A stretch of 64,000 nucleotides of DNA from NCBI GenBank assembly GCA_907163375.1, contig CAJQUW010005267.1, forward strand, positions 682,001 through 746,000, written 5' to 3'. Shown piece after piece: positions 22,444-31,725 of this stretch; positions within the stretch are counted from its first letter, which is position 1, and each line of letters begins with the position of its first letter. A model generated the notes under the pieces. That model made no database searches. It was not told where the DNA came from and saw only the letters and a program-made list of their open reading frames with translations. Position numbers and translations under genes: made by a program. The stretch comes from Prostheceraeus crozeri (lineage: Eukaryota; Platyhelminthes; Polycladida; Euryleptidae).

Positions 22444-23280
22444 TTAAGATTTACGTTTGTGAATGGACAACAGCTTCGCGATAACTTTATTAATTGACTG
22501 TTGCACTTTATCTATTGCGTCAAGCAGCGTGTGATGTACTTTAATTTCTTTTTCATTTACTTTTAATTTTTTTTCACTTTTCTTTACTTCTGTTTTAAGA
22601 GCAGCCAATTGAACTTTAATAGCATTCAACTGTTCCTTATTTCCTTTAGAATTTTTCTTTACTTCATGTTCTAAATTCGTTTTAAGGGTCTTCAATTCAC
22701 TAACCTTTTGATTAAGTGAGTTTACTTCATTTAACATTCTGTTTTTGTGCTTTGTTTGTTGTGTGATTCGGCTATTTAATTCATCAACACTTTTTTGGAA
22801 TGTGGTTTGCATCTGTTGAAAGTGTTGTAATAATTTTCGATTCTTTTCGCTAACTTTTTCTAACTCTTCTTTCAGTTGTTTATTTTGATTTGTATTCTTT
22901 ATAATGGAACCCCTTAAATTTAAAGAAAGTAATATTAAAATTTTTGATTGTTCTGAAATCTTTTTAAAAAGTTTTGATATATCTGCTTCTATATTTCCAT
23001 GCTTGCTACTTAGGTCTGTTAGCTTTTCTTGCAGTCTTTCATCATTCTGCTTTAGAACCTTGGTTTCTTTCATTAGTAGAGACAGCAGTGACACAATTCT
23101 ATCAAACTGTTTATCAACATATTCTTTATTTACCAACTCAGTACTTTGTTGTGGAAGAATAGAAAGATGTAACGGTCCTGTTAAAACGTCTCCAGTTTTC
23201 ATGATATAGTTGTCTAGGTCTATGTCTGATTCTTGATTATTTGAAATGTAAGCACCTCCTCCAACATTTGTCAACATCAT
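22444..23280 (-). CDS. Polinton coiled-coil protein with tail-fibre-like N-terminus (fossil)
   Basis: A 278-residue frame. Residues about 28-55 read MKTGDVLTGPLHL...STELVNKEYVDKQ, which matches the 'M-x-G-x-L...NK-x-YVD' block of phage and virus fibre proteins. The rest is a long coiled coil, rich in K, E, L and Q with heptad spacing. Polintons are known to encode coiled-coil proteins of unclear role. A trimeric fibre or spike is an inference from the N-terminal block. Confidence 0.55.
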   Translation of the reverse strand: MMLTNVGGGAYISNNQESDIDLDNYIMKTGDVLTGPLHLSILPQQSTELVNKEYVDKQFDRIVSLLSLLMKETKVLKQNDERLQEKLTDLSSKHGNIEADISKLFKKISEQSKILILLSLNLRGSIIKNTNQNKQLKEELEKVSEKNRKLLQHFQQMQTTFQKSVDELNSRITQQTKHKNRMLNEVNSLNQKVSELKTLKTNLEHEVKKNSKGNKEQLNAIKVQLAALKTEVKKSEKKLKVNEKEIKVHHTLLDAIDKVQQSINKVIAKLLSIHKRKS

Positions 23281-23313
23281 TTTTTCTAGATTATTTTTTT
23301 TTCTGCTAAAAAT

Positions 23314-23466
23314 ATGTTATCCAACAAAGTCGTCGCTTCGCGTCTCGGCAACGAAGATGCAGACAACGGAACCAAGGTTCTATGCGAAATCTGTAATTTA
23401 TCTTTTCGTAATAAAGCATTATTAAATAAACATATGAATGTAGTTCATGCTAACTATCATAGCTGA
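23314..23466 (+). CDS. Polinton small C2H2 finger protein (fossil)
   Basis: Fifty codons from ATG 23,314, containing CEICNLSFRNKALLNKHMNVVH: one classical C2H2 zinc finger (C-x2-C...H-x4-H). It overlaps the next frame by 20 bp. The role is unknown. A similar single finger starts the protein at 24,111. Confidence 0.4.
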   Translation: MLSNKVVASRLGNEDADNGTKVLCEICNLSFRNKALLNKHMNVVHANYHS

Positions 23467-23677
23467 AACATTTTATTTCTATTTCGATCATTATTTAAAT
23501 AATGTATTAAAGATACCAACCCCGAAGCGGTTAGAAAATAGAGATACTCTAGATGTTATTAGAACAGGAATTAATGATCTCCCTGATGTATTAAAGAATG
23601 TACAACCTCTAGTCTCTGATGCCAAAAATACATTAAGTGCTATGCGTTCAATAATAGAGGAAGTACATAAAATGTAA
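23447..23677 (+). CDS. Polinton small protein, unrecognised (fossil)
   Basis: 76 residues with an aromatic N-terminus (FYFYFDHYLNNVL) and a helical C-terminal half (DVLKNVQPLVSDAKNTL). No family recognised. It lies in the plus-strand gene row between the finger protein and the polymerase region. Confidence 0.3.
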   Translation: MLTIIAETFYFYFDHYLNNVLKIPTPKRLENRDTLDVIRTGINDLPDVLKNVQPLVSDAKNTLSAMRSIIEEVHKM

Positions 23678-23691
23678 TTTTTGTTTTAAAA

Positions 23692-24060
23692 ATGATTAAT
23701 GAGGTGAGTGAAACTCAGAGGACAAAGGCCTATAAAATAGAACACGTACCAGTTTTAAAAAATTATCGTCATCCTACAAACCCTGTAAATTCAAAGAAAG
23801 AAGTTAAATTTCATTACCATCATAAATACATAGAGTTCGTTAAAGACTATAAACTAAAAGACGGTTTAAAACCACATATTAAAAATGGATACTTACCACC
23901 GTGTCTACGAAGTTTCAGAGTATTTTTAGCTTATAATAATTTATGGTGGTTGGTTAAGAAAGAACATTTAACAGCTTACGATCTAGAGACATTAAATGAA
24001 TTAAATATTCCTGTATATCCAACGAAGTTGGCGGAACCGAGGTTCTATGTAAAAACATAA
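23692..24060 (+). CDS. Polinton 122-residue protein, unrecognised (fossil)
   Basis: A basic, tyrosine-rich protein with HYHHKYIEF and LPPCLRSFRVFLAYNNLWWL. No catalytic motif is seen. It starts 14 bp after the preceding frame and ends 50 bp before the next, so it belongs to the same plus-strand gene row. Confidence 0.4.
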   Translation: MINEVSETQRTKAYKIEHVPVLKNYRHPTNPVNSKKEVKFHYHHKYIEFVKDYKLKDGLKPHIKNGYLPPCLRSFRVFLAYNNLWWLVKKEHLTAYDLETLNELNIPVYPTKLAEPRFYVKT

Positions 24061-24110
24061 ATTTTTTTATTAAAAAGTAAAACATAAATTTTTTATTAAA
24101 AAAAAGTAAA

Positions 24111-25283
24111 ATGGAAGAAGGTAACCTATATTGCAACATATGTAACAAACAGTTACAGACGCCTAGAGGTTATAAATCTCATTTAAAGAGTCGTATGCAT
24201 TTACAGAATGTAGAACGACATGATACAAGTAATATAACGAGAATGAATGAATATATGAACTATCTAAAAACATTACCTACTGATATAGAAGTTAACAGAG
24301 TATTTAATGATTATTCACATTCAGAATATAAAAAAGTTTTTAGTGTAATAGATGAACCTGAAGTAGATGTAAGGTTTTTATTTAATGATGAACATGATGA
24401 GTATGATGAATCTGTAGAAACCGATGAAACTTTTTATGATATTCTATTTAACTTTTATAACATATTTAGAAAATCTTTCAAATGTTATATGAATGTAGAA
24501 GTACGTTACACAAAGACTGCACCTGATGGGAATATTGAAGAAATAGTACAAGGCCATTTCAGTAAAACACAAGAAATTCATAATGTAGAGGATATAGAAC
24601 CTATATTTGAAACAATGATTAATAAATTAAAAGATGCTATAACTGAAGCTCAATTGCGTGAATCTGGTTGGAAGCTTGTTAGAATAGTGTCTAAGAAAAT
24701 AGTAATTGACAAATATAAAAATAATACAGGTGGTAGTTACATACCCCTACCTTTCAGTTCAACACAAATAATTAACATTCAAAATGATGATTCGTATTGT
24801 TTCTTGTGGAGTGTTATAGCACATTTACATCCTGCACATCATGTTAAAGAAAGACTAAGTAATTATAATAAAGAAGAATACATAAATGAATTTGATCTGT
24901 CTGATGGATTAGATGAATTTCCATATGATTATAATAAGCTAACAAAATTTCATAAAAAGAACAAAGATTTAATAGAAGTTAATGTGTTTGAATTAAATGT
25001 GAAGTATATTTCTGTGGGGAATATTACTCCCTTATATACTGGTAATGTTACAATTAATGACACTGTCTATGCAAACGTAAAAGAATTTTACTTAAGTAAC
25101 AAAAGATTATGTCAAACAGAAATACGGTATAATGAACGACATAACTATATGTTTCATAATATTATTTATCAAGGAACTATTATATGTACAGAACAATATG
25201 AAATTAAAAAGACATTAACACCCATAATGGTTAATCATAATAATTATAAAGGACGTCCTGTTACTTCTGGAGACCAACACTAG
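24111..25283 (+). CDS. Polinton protein with C2H2 finger and DDSYCFLWSV block (fossil)
   Basis: 390 residues. An N-terminal C2H2 finger (YCNICNKQLQTPRGYKSHLKSRMH) is followed by an acidic region and then by NDDSYCFLWSVIAHLHP at about residues 225-240. That block, with the sequence up to about residue 360, is the type often found upstream of the polymerase domain in Polinton and related PolB proteins. It lies immediately before the polymerase frame. Function is unknown; the Cys/His pairing recalls protease-like folds, but that is speculation. Confidence 0.6.
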   Translation: MEEGNLYCNICNKQLQTPRGYKSHLKSRMHLQNVERHDTSNITRMNEYMNYLKTLPTDIEVNRVFNDYSHSEYKKVFSVIDEPEVDVRFLFNDEHDEYDESVETDETFYDILFNFYNIFRKSFKCYMNVEVRYTKTAPDGNIEEIVQGHFSKTQEIHNVEDIEPIFETMINKLKDAITEAQLRESGWKLVRIVSKKIVIDKYKNNTGGSYIPLPFSSTQIINIQNDDSYCFLWSVIAHLHPAHHVKERLSNYNKEEYINEFDLSDGLDEFPYDYNKLTKFHKKNKDLIEVNVFELNVKYISVGNITPLYTGNVTINDTVYANVKEFYLSNKRLCQTEIRYNERHNYMFHNIIYQGTIICTEQYEIKKTLTPIMVNHNNYKGRPVTSGDQH

Positions 25284-25284
25284 T

Positions 25285-25428
25285 TACAGATGTTACAACA
25301 ACAGTATCAACACCAGTTACAGATGTTACAACAACAGTATCAACACCAGTTACAGATGTTACAACAACAGTATCAACACCAGTTACAGATGTTACAGCAG
25401 CAATATCAACACCAGTTACAGCAGTTAA
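25285..25428 (+). repeat. 33-bp tandem repeat, about four units
   Basis: Units of TTACAGATGTTACAACAACA and the following 13 bp encode the 11-residue repeat LQMLQQQYQHQ, near-identical between units. The repeat lies at the junction between the two polymerase-region frames. Near-identity suggests recent expansion. Confidence 0.9.
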
Positions 25429-28178
25429 TACAACCGGCACAAGCAAATATACTATATTATCAAGGTCATTACATATTGTGTAAAGATGTTTCTATTTTTA
25501 CAAGAACTTCAGATCATACTAATTTCCCCTGTCTCCAATGTATGACAAGTTTTAGGTCTGAACAAGCATTAAATAATCACTTGGTAAATTGTCAACAAAA
25601 TGAAGCAGTCAGAAATACGTTTCCAAAAGAAGATTATTTAGAATATAATAAATGGTATTACAAAAATAAAGTACCCTTTACAATATATTGTGATTTCGAA
25701 GCATATAATGTTAAAATTACAGACAAATGTAACAATAATTTGTTTGAGCAAAAACCATTATGTTGGGGAATGTACATTCATTCAAATTATCCCAATTTGT
25801 TTCAATCAGAATATTACCAGTACTATGGCGATGATAGTGCTATAAAGTTTGTTAACACAATAGAAGAATTGCAGGGGCGTTTTTCACAATTGCTTAAAAC
25901 AAATAAACCAATGCTTCCATTAACGTCTGAACAATTAGTACAATTTAATAATGAAAAGAATTGTTATTACTGTGGTAAAGAGTTAGACAAAGATAAAGTA
26001 AAGGATCATGATCATCTAAATGGTTTATATAGAGGTGCGGCGCATAATTCTTGTAATCTTAATGCAAATAAATTTAGATATAACTTTGTTCCTTTATATT
26101 TCTACAATGGTTCTAAGTATGATTTCCATCTAATAATAAAAGAGTTATTCTCTTCGAAAACATTACAGCAATTAAGAACAAACATACTATGTAAAACAGA
26201 AGAAGAATACTTCTCTATGCAATTTGGTTGTATTAGAATATTAGATGCATTTAGATTTTTTACTCCTTATTCATTGGAAGCCATGGGTAAAACATTAAAA
26301 CCTGAACAATGTAAAATATTAAACAAATATAACTTGAGTCCTCCTAAAGGCATATTTCCATATGAATATATAACCTGCGGTTCACAGTCGAAGACTGATT
26401 TAACTGGAGACATAAACAGGATAAATGAAATAATGCAAGAACAACAACTTCCACCACGTGACAAATTTAAAACAACATTGAAACAATCAGAACTATCAGA
26501 AGAAGATTATGCAGAAGCACAGAAGAATTGGGCAGAACTCAATTGCATCACTATGTACGATTACACAATGAAGTATCTTCAGATAGATGTGTTAATACTA
26601 GCCGATCTATTTGAAAACTTCCGTGACATGTGTATTGAATATTACGGAATAGATCCATGTTATTGCTATTCTACACCAGGTTTAACATGGTTAGCAGGAC
26701 TTAAACATACTGGTGTTAAACTTAAACATTATAAAGAAAATACATATGATAAATTATTATTTTTTGAATCTGGAATTAGAGGCGGTGTATCATCTGTTTT
26801 AGGTAATAGATATGTTAAATGTTACAATAAGAAAGTGAATCCTGATACTTATGGAATAACGAAACCTTTATCACCAGAGGAGAAAGAAAAGATATTAGAA
26901 ATTTTTCGAACGAAACGAGAAGGAGTAGAACGTGAAAATGCAATTGATGAGTTTATGAGAGAGAACTATTTGTTATATTATGATTTTAATAGTTTATATT
27001 CTTCTTGCATGATACAAGAATTGCCTACAGGTGAGATGGAGTGGTGTGATAAATTAGTTTATGAACGTACTGTTGAAGATGGACATGGATATGTGTATGA
27101 AGTTGACTTAAAGTACCCTGATGAACTAAAAGACACGACAAAGTATTTCCCGTTCTGTCCTGAAAATAAAGTGCCTAATATGGACGATTTTACAGATTAT
27201 CAAAAGTCCATAATACCTAAAAAATACAGACCAACCAAGAAACTCATGTTAACACAAAGTAATAAAGAAAAATATGTTATTGAAGGAAGGATATTAGATT
27301 GGTATTTAGATCATGGAATGTCACTTATTAAGATTCATAGGAAACTAATATATAAGAAATCTAAGTGGTTAAAAAATTATATAGAATTTAATATAGAGAA
27401 ACGTAAAATAGCTAAAAGAAATAAAGATGACTTTGGAAACGTATTCTTTAAATTAATGAATAACGCATTTTATGGTAAAACTTTAGAGAATGTACGTAAC
27501 AGACAGAACATAGAAATAGTTTATAATAAAGATCGTTTCCAAAATTTAACTAGGAAACCAACGTATAAAAGAACTACTAGATTTAGTGATAATCTATGTG
27601 CTGTTCATCTAAGAAGAAGCATTGTGAAACATGATAAGTTTAATTTTATAGGATTCACTATATTAGAACTAGCTAAACTATTTATGTATAATTTTATATA
27701 TGATCATTTAGCACCTGCTTATGGTGAAAACTATAAACTTCATTTCAGCGATACGGATTCCGTTTTCTTAGAATTAACAGTACCATACAATTCATCACTT
27801 GATAAAGAAATAGATAAAATAAAAGATATAATTCATCCTTCTGATTTATGTAAAGTAAAAGATGAACTAGAAGGAAATGAGGAGTACATAACAGAAGCTG
27901 TATTTCTTAAATCTAAATGTTACTGTTATGATACGACAAGAAACAATAAAACCTACAAAACATTAAAAGGTATTTCAAAGGCATCAGTGGCTAACCAGAT
28001 AACATTTCAAGATTATAAGAATGCATTATTTAATAATGAAATAAAAGCAGCATGTAATTATAGACTTAATTCAAAAAACCACAAAATGTATTTAAAGGAG
28101 GAACACAAATTAGCATTAGATCCATTTGATGATAAAAGAAAGATTCTAACTGATGGAATTACTACTTTACCTTTTTAA
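25290..28178 (+). CDS. Polinton protein-primed DNA polymerase B (fossil)
   Basis: 962 residues of family B DNA polymerase (DNA_pol_B_2). It would copy the element from a protein primer. An exonuclease-type motif is IYCDFEAYN (about residue 125). A Cys/His block CYYCGKEL...KDHDHLNGLYRGAAHNSC occupies about 215-250. Palm motif A is YYDFNSLYSSCM (about 565-575), the motif B region is FFKLMNNAFYGKTLENVRNR (about 715) and motif C is HFSDTDSVF (about 820). All polymerase motifs look present. This is the best-preserved gene of the element. Confidence 0.92.
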   Translation: MLQQQYQHQLQMLQQQYQHQLQMLQQQYQHQLQMLQQQYQHQLQQLIQPAQANILYYQGHYILCKDVSIFTRTSDHTNFPCLQCMTSFRSEQALNNHLVNCQQNEAVRNTFPKEDYLEYNKWYYKNKVPFTIYCDFEAYNVKITDKCNNNLFEQKPLCWGMYIHSNYPNLFQSEYYQYYGDDSAIKFVNTIEELQGRFSQLLKTNKPMLPLTSEQLVQFNNEKNCYYCGKELDKDKVKDHDHLNGLYRGAAHNSCNLNANKFRYNFVPLYFYNGSKYDFHLIIKELFSSKTLQQLRTNILCKTEEEYFSMQFGCIRILDAFRFFTPYSLEAMGKTLKPEQCKILNKYNLSPPKGIFPYEYITCGSQSKTDLTGDINRINEIMQEQQLPPRDKFKTTLKQSELSEEDYAEAQKNWAELNCITMYDYTMKYLQIDVLILADLFENFRDMCIEYYGIDPCYCYSTPGLTWLAGLKHTGVKLKHYKENTYDKLLFFESGIRGGVSSVLGNRYVKCYNKKVNPDTYGITKPLSPEEKEKILEIFRTKREGVERENAIDEFMRENYLLYYDFNSLYSSCMIQELPTGEMEWCDKLVYERTVEDGHGYVYEVDLKYPDELKDTTKYFPFCPENKVPNMDDFTDYQKSIIPKKYRPTKKLMLTQSNKEKYVIEGRILDWYLDHGMSLIKIHRKLIYKKSKWLKNYIEFNIEKRKIAKRNKDDFGNVFFKLMNNAFYGKTLENVRNRQNIEIVYNKDRFQNLTRKPTYKRTTRFSDNLCAVHLRRSIVKHDKFNFIGFTILELAKLFMYNFIYDHLAPAYGENYKLHFSDTDSVFLELTVPYNSSLDKEIDKIKDIIHPSDLCKVKDELEGNEEYITEAVFLKSKCYCYDTTRNNKTYKTLKGISKASVANQITFQDYKNALFNNEIKAACNYRLNSKNHKMYLKEEHKLALDPFDDKRKILTDGITTLPF

Positions 28179-28190
28179 TTTCTTTAACAT

Positions 28191-28967
28191 CTAGTCAGTG
28201 AACAAATCTTCTATAACTCTATCATGTACTTTTTTATCAATATTGATTGTGATAAAACCATAGTCGTTTGCCCAAGCATTACAGCAAGATTGTTTAAATT
28301 CATCTTTATCTCTTATACATAAGTCTCTTAACAAATCACTTAGGTTTCTTGGATTGATTTCGAAAATCATAAAAATATTAGCATTCTTTCTAATAACACT
28401 TCCATCTAATGAATACATACTTTGTGTCAAATAAAAGACACTACAGTTATTGTGTCGTCCTCTTGTAAAATAATTTCTCTGAACTGCCTGATTTCTATCA
28501 TTAACACAATCATCAAACACGACACAATGTTTTTTCGTTTTATTTAGTTTACTAGGATTTTGCATATTGCCACTATCATCTATTAATTGTATCGTTATGT
28601 GTTTATTTTTATTGGGTTCTACTAGTTGTTTATTTTTCGCTGCTTCTTCACACCAGGAACTTATTTCTTCTTCATACTCCGATTTTTCATATTCTTCAAA
28701 CAGTGAAGCAATTGCTGTTTTTGTAAGATTATTTTCAAAACCATATTTCAAAAATTGATAAATAGGTTGGTCTGCTGTTGTTGTATAAATAATAAGATTG
28801 TTATAATCTAAAAATTTGGGTGTCGTTAGAATTTTGAATAATAGATACGTTTTCCCACAACCTGATCTTCCACAGATAACTGATAAAACTTTATTGGATA
28901 GGTTTGAATGATGATTGAATTTCACTTCCTTGTTTAGTGGATATTTTACAGAAGTGTTTTCACTCAT
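28191..28967 (-). CDS. Polinton genome-packaging ATPase (fossil)
   Basis: 258 residues. The Walker A motif SVICGRSGCGKTYLLF lies at about 32-47, the Walker B motif HCVVFDDCVND at about 150, and QSMYSLDGSVIRKNANIFM follows as the sensor-like region. This is the FtsK/HerA-type (A32-like) ATPase that drives DNA into capsids in Polintons and related viruses. It converges on the polymerase gene with 12 bp between stops. Length and motifs are normal for the family. Confidence 0.85.
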   Translation of the reverse strand: MSENTSVKYPLNKEVKFNHHSNLSNKVLSVICGRSGCGKTYLLFKILTTPKFLDYNNLIIYTTTADQPIYQFLKYGFENNLTKTAIASLFEEYEKSEYEEEISSWCEEAAKNKQLVEPNKNKHITIQLIDDSGNMQNPSKLNKTKKHCVVFDDCVNDRNQAVQRNYFTRGRHNNCSVFYLTQSMYSLDGSVIRKNANIFMIFEINPRNLSDLLRDLCIRDKDEFKQSCCNAWANDYGFITINIDKKVHDRVIEDLFTD

Positions 28968-28979
28968 TTTTTAAGTCAA

Positions 28980-29776
28980 TATTTTTAATTACACCTCTCG
29001 TAATAATAGGTCTATCATAATCTCTTCGCCGCCAAAATTTATTGCCTTTCCTTTCTCACCTGTTATTCTAATAGTAATTGAATTAATTGTTTTTCGTGTC
29101 ACGGGAAAATATATTAATGATTTTGGGATTACATTTAAACTGTAACCAATCGGAACTGTAAATGCTGGATAACTGAAGATATTATTTGTTAGCTTTCCAT
29201 TAACATAACCACCTTCTATAATATCACATTGAACATTGATTGAATTTATTTCAGTTATTTTAGGTATATTTTCACTGATATGAAAACCTTGTGCATAGAG
29301 TTTCTTTTTAAATCCTAATAGTCTTGATAAAGATTTGTCAATATCAAAATCAACTTGATGATTTTCATCTAAAGTAAGAGAAAATTTATTTACTGCTGGT
29401 TCAACTGCGAAATGTAATTGTTTCTTGTCTTTAAATTGAATGCCTAAATGTCTTTTTATTTCATTGGAAATCGATTCAACTTCATAAGATCCAGGAAGAA
29501 AAGTTAATTCTTTCCAAGTTTTACCTTTGTCATTTGAATATTTAAATCGATCATTTACATCTTTGATAATATTTTGTATAGTGTTAAATGTTGAAAAACT
29601 AGTTAATGCTACTTCATAATGTTTTTCTTGTTCTAAGTGAATAATAGGGTCTAAATTACAAGTATGCGAGGAAGTAGTTGTTATAAATTATAATGACGTA
29701 CTAAATTTTGATGAAGACAAAATCTCGGTTAAATTTTCTAAATGTTTATTAATTTTTTCTAGTTCTGCCGAAGACA
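28980..29776 (-). pseudogene. Polinton capsid-type gene, broken (fossil)
   Basis: Minus-strand coding sequence with TFLPGSYEVESISNEI, LGFKKKLYAQGFHI and a beta-rich C-terminal part. This pattern is typical of a conserved Polinton protein next to the ATPase, probably a jelly-roll minor capsid (penton-like) protein. The role is inferred from position and beta-rich composition. It is broken about once. Confidence 0.5.
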
Positions 29777-29779
29777 TTT

Positions 29780-30695
29780 TTAACTAAATAATTTAGATAA
29801 GCTTTTGTAGTCTTTTTCACTAATAATTTTCTTTTCTGATAGTCTTTTTAAGATTGCATGTATTTCGTTAAAACTAGAGTTATGTCCTTCTTTTGTTGCA
29901 GCTAATAAAATCTCTAATCTGTTTATTAATTCTTGCGGATCATCGGGCAGGAAAACCGTTGTCTCTTTTAGACCTGTTCCTGTTTTTGGGTAACTAGTTC
30001 TTGCTGGAGAAGGAGTTCTTGCTGGAGAAGCAGCCATTGGTGTTGAATAACCAGGCGGTGTTGAATAACCAGTTCTTGTTTTACTGGTACTAGACGTTTT
30101 GAATAATAAGCCATTCAAATTTTTATAACGCTTAAGAGTTTTTACAGTTCCAACCTTGTCTAACATAGTTTTGTATTTCAGTAGATCATCAGTATGATAG
30201 TTATCTAAATCCGCTCCTCTTAATAAATCCACGAATTTTCTGTCTAAACTGAAAGCTGTTTTGTCTGGTGTGAAAATTAAACTTTCTTTAGTATTTATAA
30301 ATAATTCTTCACCACCTAAGTAAAATCTAAGAAATGGCTTACCATCTATAAAAATTGTAGAATGTTCAAATAGCATAGATTTCGGTAATTTTTTGTCTAT
30401 GTTTGCTTCTAACAAACCATAATCATCCATGATGGTTTTCTGCACTGGATCAGATATATCAATTCGTTTATCACGAACTGCGAGTTCTTTCTCAAGAATT
30501 TTGAGTGGGGCAATAGTTTTTTCAAAATCAGTTTTCACTTGTTCAGTTAGGTGCATTTTTTCTAACATATCAGATTGAACGCCAGCTTGTAGTATTCGAT
30601 ATTGTCTATGTTTTTTTTCTTCATAATATTTTTCTGTTTTATTAATTCTTCTAGTTGTTTTATTTTTGCCTCATTTGTCTCATTTGTATTCATTA
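29780..30695 (-). pseudogene. Conserved Polinton protein of unknown function (fossil)
   Basis: The main open part is 262 residues (30,568-29,780). It has a helical N-terminus, FIDGKPFLRFYLGGEELFIN, and then SLDRKFVDLLRGADLDNYHTDD and a Pro/Ser/Thr-rich linker (ARTPSPARTSYP). The 'GTPGLWELI-like' block followed by 'D..Y..ML' is common to a protein found in many invertebrate Polintons. It appears broken about once towards its start. It lies in the minus-strand late-type gene row. Confidence 0.5.
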
Positions 30696-30762
30696 TTTTA
30701 TAAGATAATATTTGAATTTTGTGGTAGCATAGAGATACAGCAAAAACACTTTACTGAAAAAC

Positions 30763-31383
30763 TTATTTTTGTTCTATGGAGCTTTGTTCTAACGTTTTTA
30801 ATAAAGTTCTTATTTCTTCTAAAAAAGCTGCATTGTCTACTTTGTCTTGAGATTTAACAGGAATTTTAGTTGCTTCTCTAACTATTTGATCAAATTTTTC
30901 AATCTCATCTAACGTAATAACATTGTCATCACACACTCTCTGGAAGAAGTAATGTAGTTTATCATATACTTCTTTCACATGGGCATGTTTCTTACTTAAA
31001 GATTTACGTTTCTTATTTATTAAAGACTTATCTATCATTGTTGCAAGTGACGTTGTAAAAACACCTGTACCTGTTAAAGCTGTAGCAACAACAGGAATTG
31101 TAAGAACGCCAGATGAAATGACAATAGTGAGAGCGCCTAAAGAAATTGTTAAGAATACTCCAACTCCTTGTGTTACATTCTTCACTATAGTCCATCTTTT
31201 TCTTAATTTATTATAATGTTCTAATCTAAGTAATAATTGCGCTTCCTTATCTTTCATGTACCTGACTCTATCTTTGTGTTTTGCTTTATCCATTTCATAT
31301 GATAATGAAGGATATAAGGGGGCTGATGGTTCTTTTGTTTTTGCATCTTCCATTTTTAAATGAATATTTTTATTCATATTCAT
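30763..31383 (-). CDS. Polinton membrane-type protein (fossil)
   Basis: 206 residues: a charged N-terminus (EPSAPLYPSLSYEMDKAKHK), then two adjacent hydrophobic segments (about 72-92 and 93-115; GVFLTISLGALTIVISSG, LTIPVVATALTGTGVF), then a basic helix and a helical tail. Related two-hairpin membrane proteins occur in invertebrate Polintons. A role in the virion or in membrane interaction is inference only. Confidence 0.5.
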   Translation of the reverse strand: MNMNKNIHLKMEDAKTKEPSAPLYPSLSYEMDKAKHKDRVRYMKDKEAQLLLRLEHYNKLRKRWTIVKNVTQGVGVFLTISLGALTIVISSGVLTIPVVATALTGTGVFTTSLATMIDKSLINKKRKSLSKKHAHVKEVYDKLHYFFQRVCDDNVITLDEIEKFDQIVREATKIPVKSQDKVDNAAFLEEIRTLLKTLEQSSIEQK

Positions 31384-31394
31384 TTTTGTTTTTG

Positions 31395-31660
31395 CTAAAT
31401 TTCAGAAGGCCCCTATTTGCATTTTTGATTTGTTAATTTCAGGAGGACCCTATTTTGCATTTGGATTTGTTAAATTTCAAGGGGGTCTAATTTAGCTGTT
31501 TTTTTTATACATTTCAAGAGGACCCTATTTTGCATTTGGATTTGTTAAATTTCAAGAGATACCTATTTTTGCATTTTGGGGCTGATTTTGCAGGTAGGGT
31601 AGTTAATTTTGGGCATTTTGGGGCTGATTTTGCAGGTATGTTAATTTTGGATTTTTTCAA
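31395..31660. repeat. Degenerate 37-40-bp tandem repeats at the Polinton edge
   Basis: About five units of the form ATTTCAAGAGGACCCTATTT followed by TGCATTTGGATTTGTTAA, then two units of GCATTTTGGGGCTGATTTTG. They lie between the last Polinton gene and the LINE. They could be the Polinton's terminal region. Confidence 0.7.
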
Positions 31661-31725
31661 ATTATTGGGTGTTTTGGGACGGCCTATATTATATTACTTA
31701 TTTGATTGATATTCCATGAGAAATT

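Larger units (their letters stand above)
21890..31690. mobile_element. Polinton/Maverick, incomplete fossil
   Basis: About 9.8 kb of markedly AT-rich DNA. It carries a protein-primed DNA polymerase B, a packaging-type ATPase, coiled-coil and membrane-type proteins and capsid-like genes in the divergent arrangement of Polintons. Integrase and cysteine protease are not found, nor terminal inverted repeats. The left side ends at a Copia fragment and the right side at a LINE. Most frames are long and open, with only a few breaks overall, so the copy looks fairly young despite being incomplete. Confidence 0.88.

Noticed and set aside
22904-23209. Plus-strand open frame opposite the coiled-coil gene.
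   Set aside because: Shadow of the minus-strand Polinton gene, whose coiled-coil codon pattern keeps other frames open.
25261-25446. Valine/threonine-rich minus-strand repeat protein.
   Set aside because: Antisense reading of the 33-bp tandem repeat in the polymerase region.
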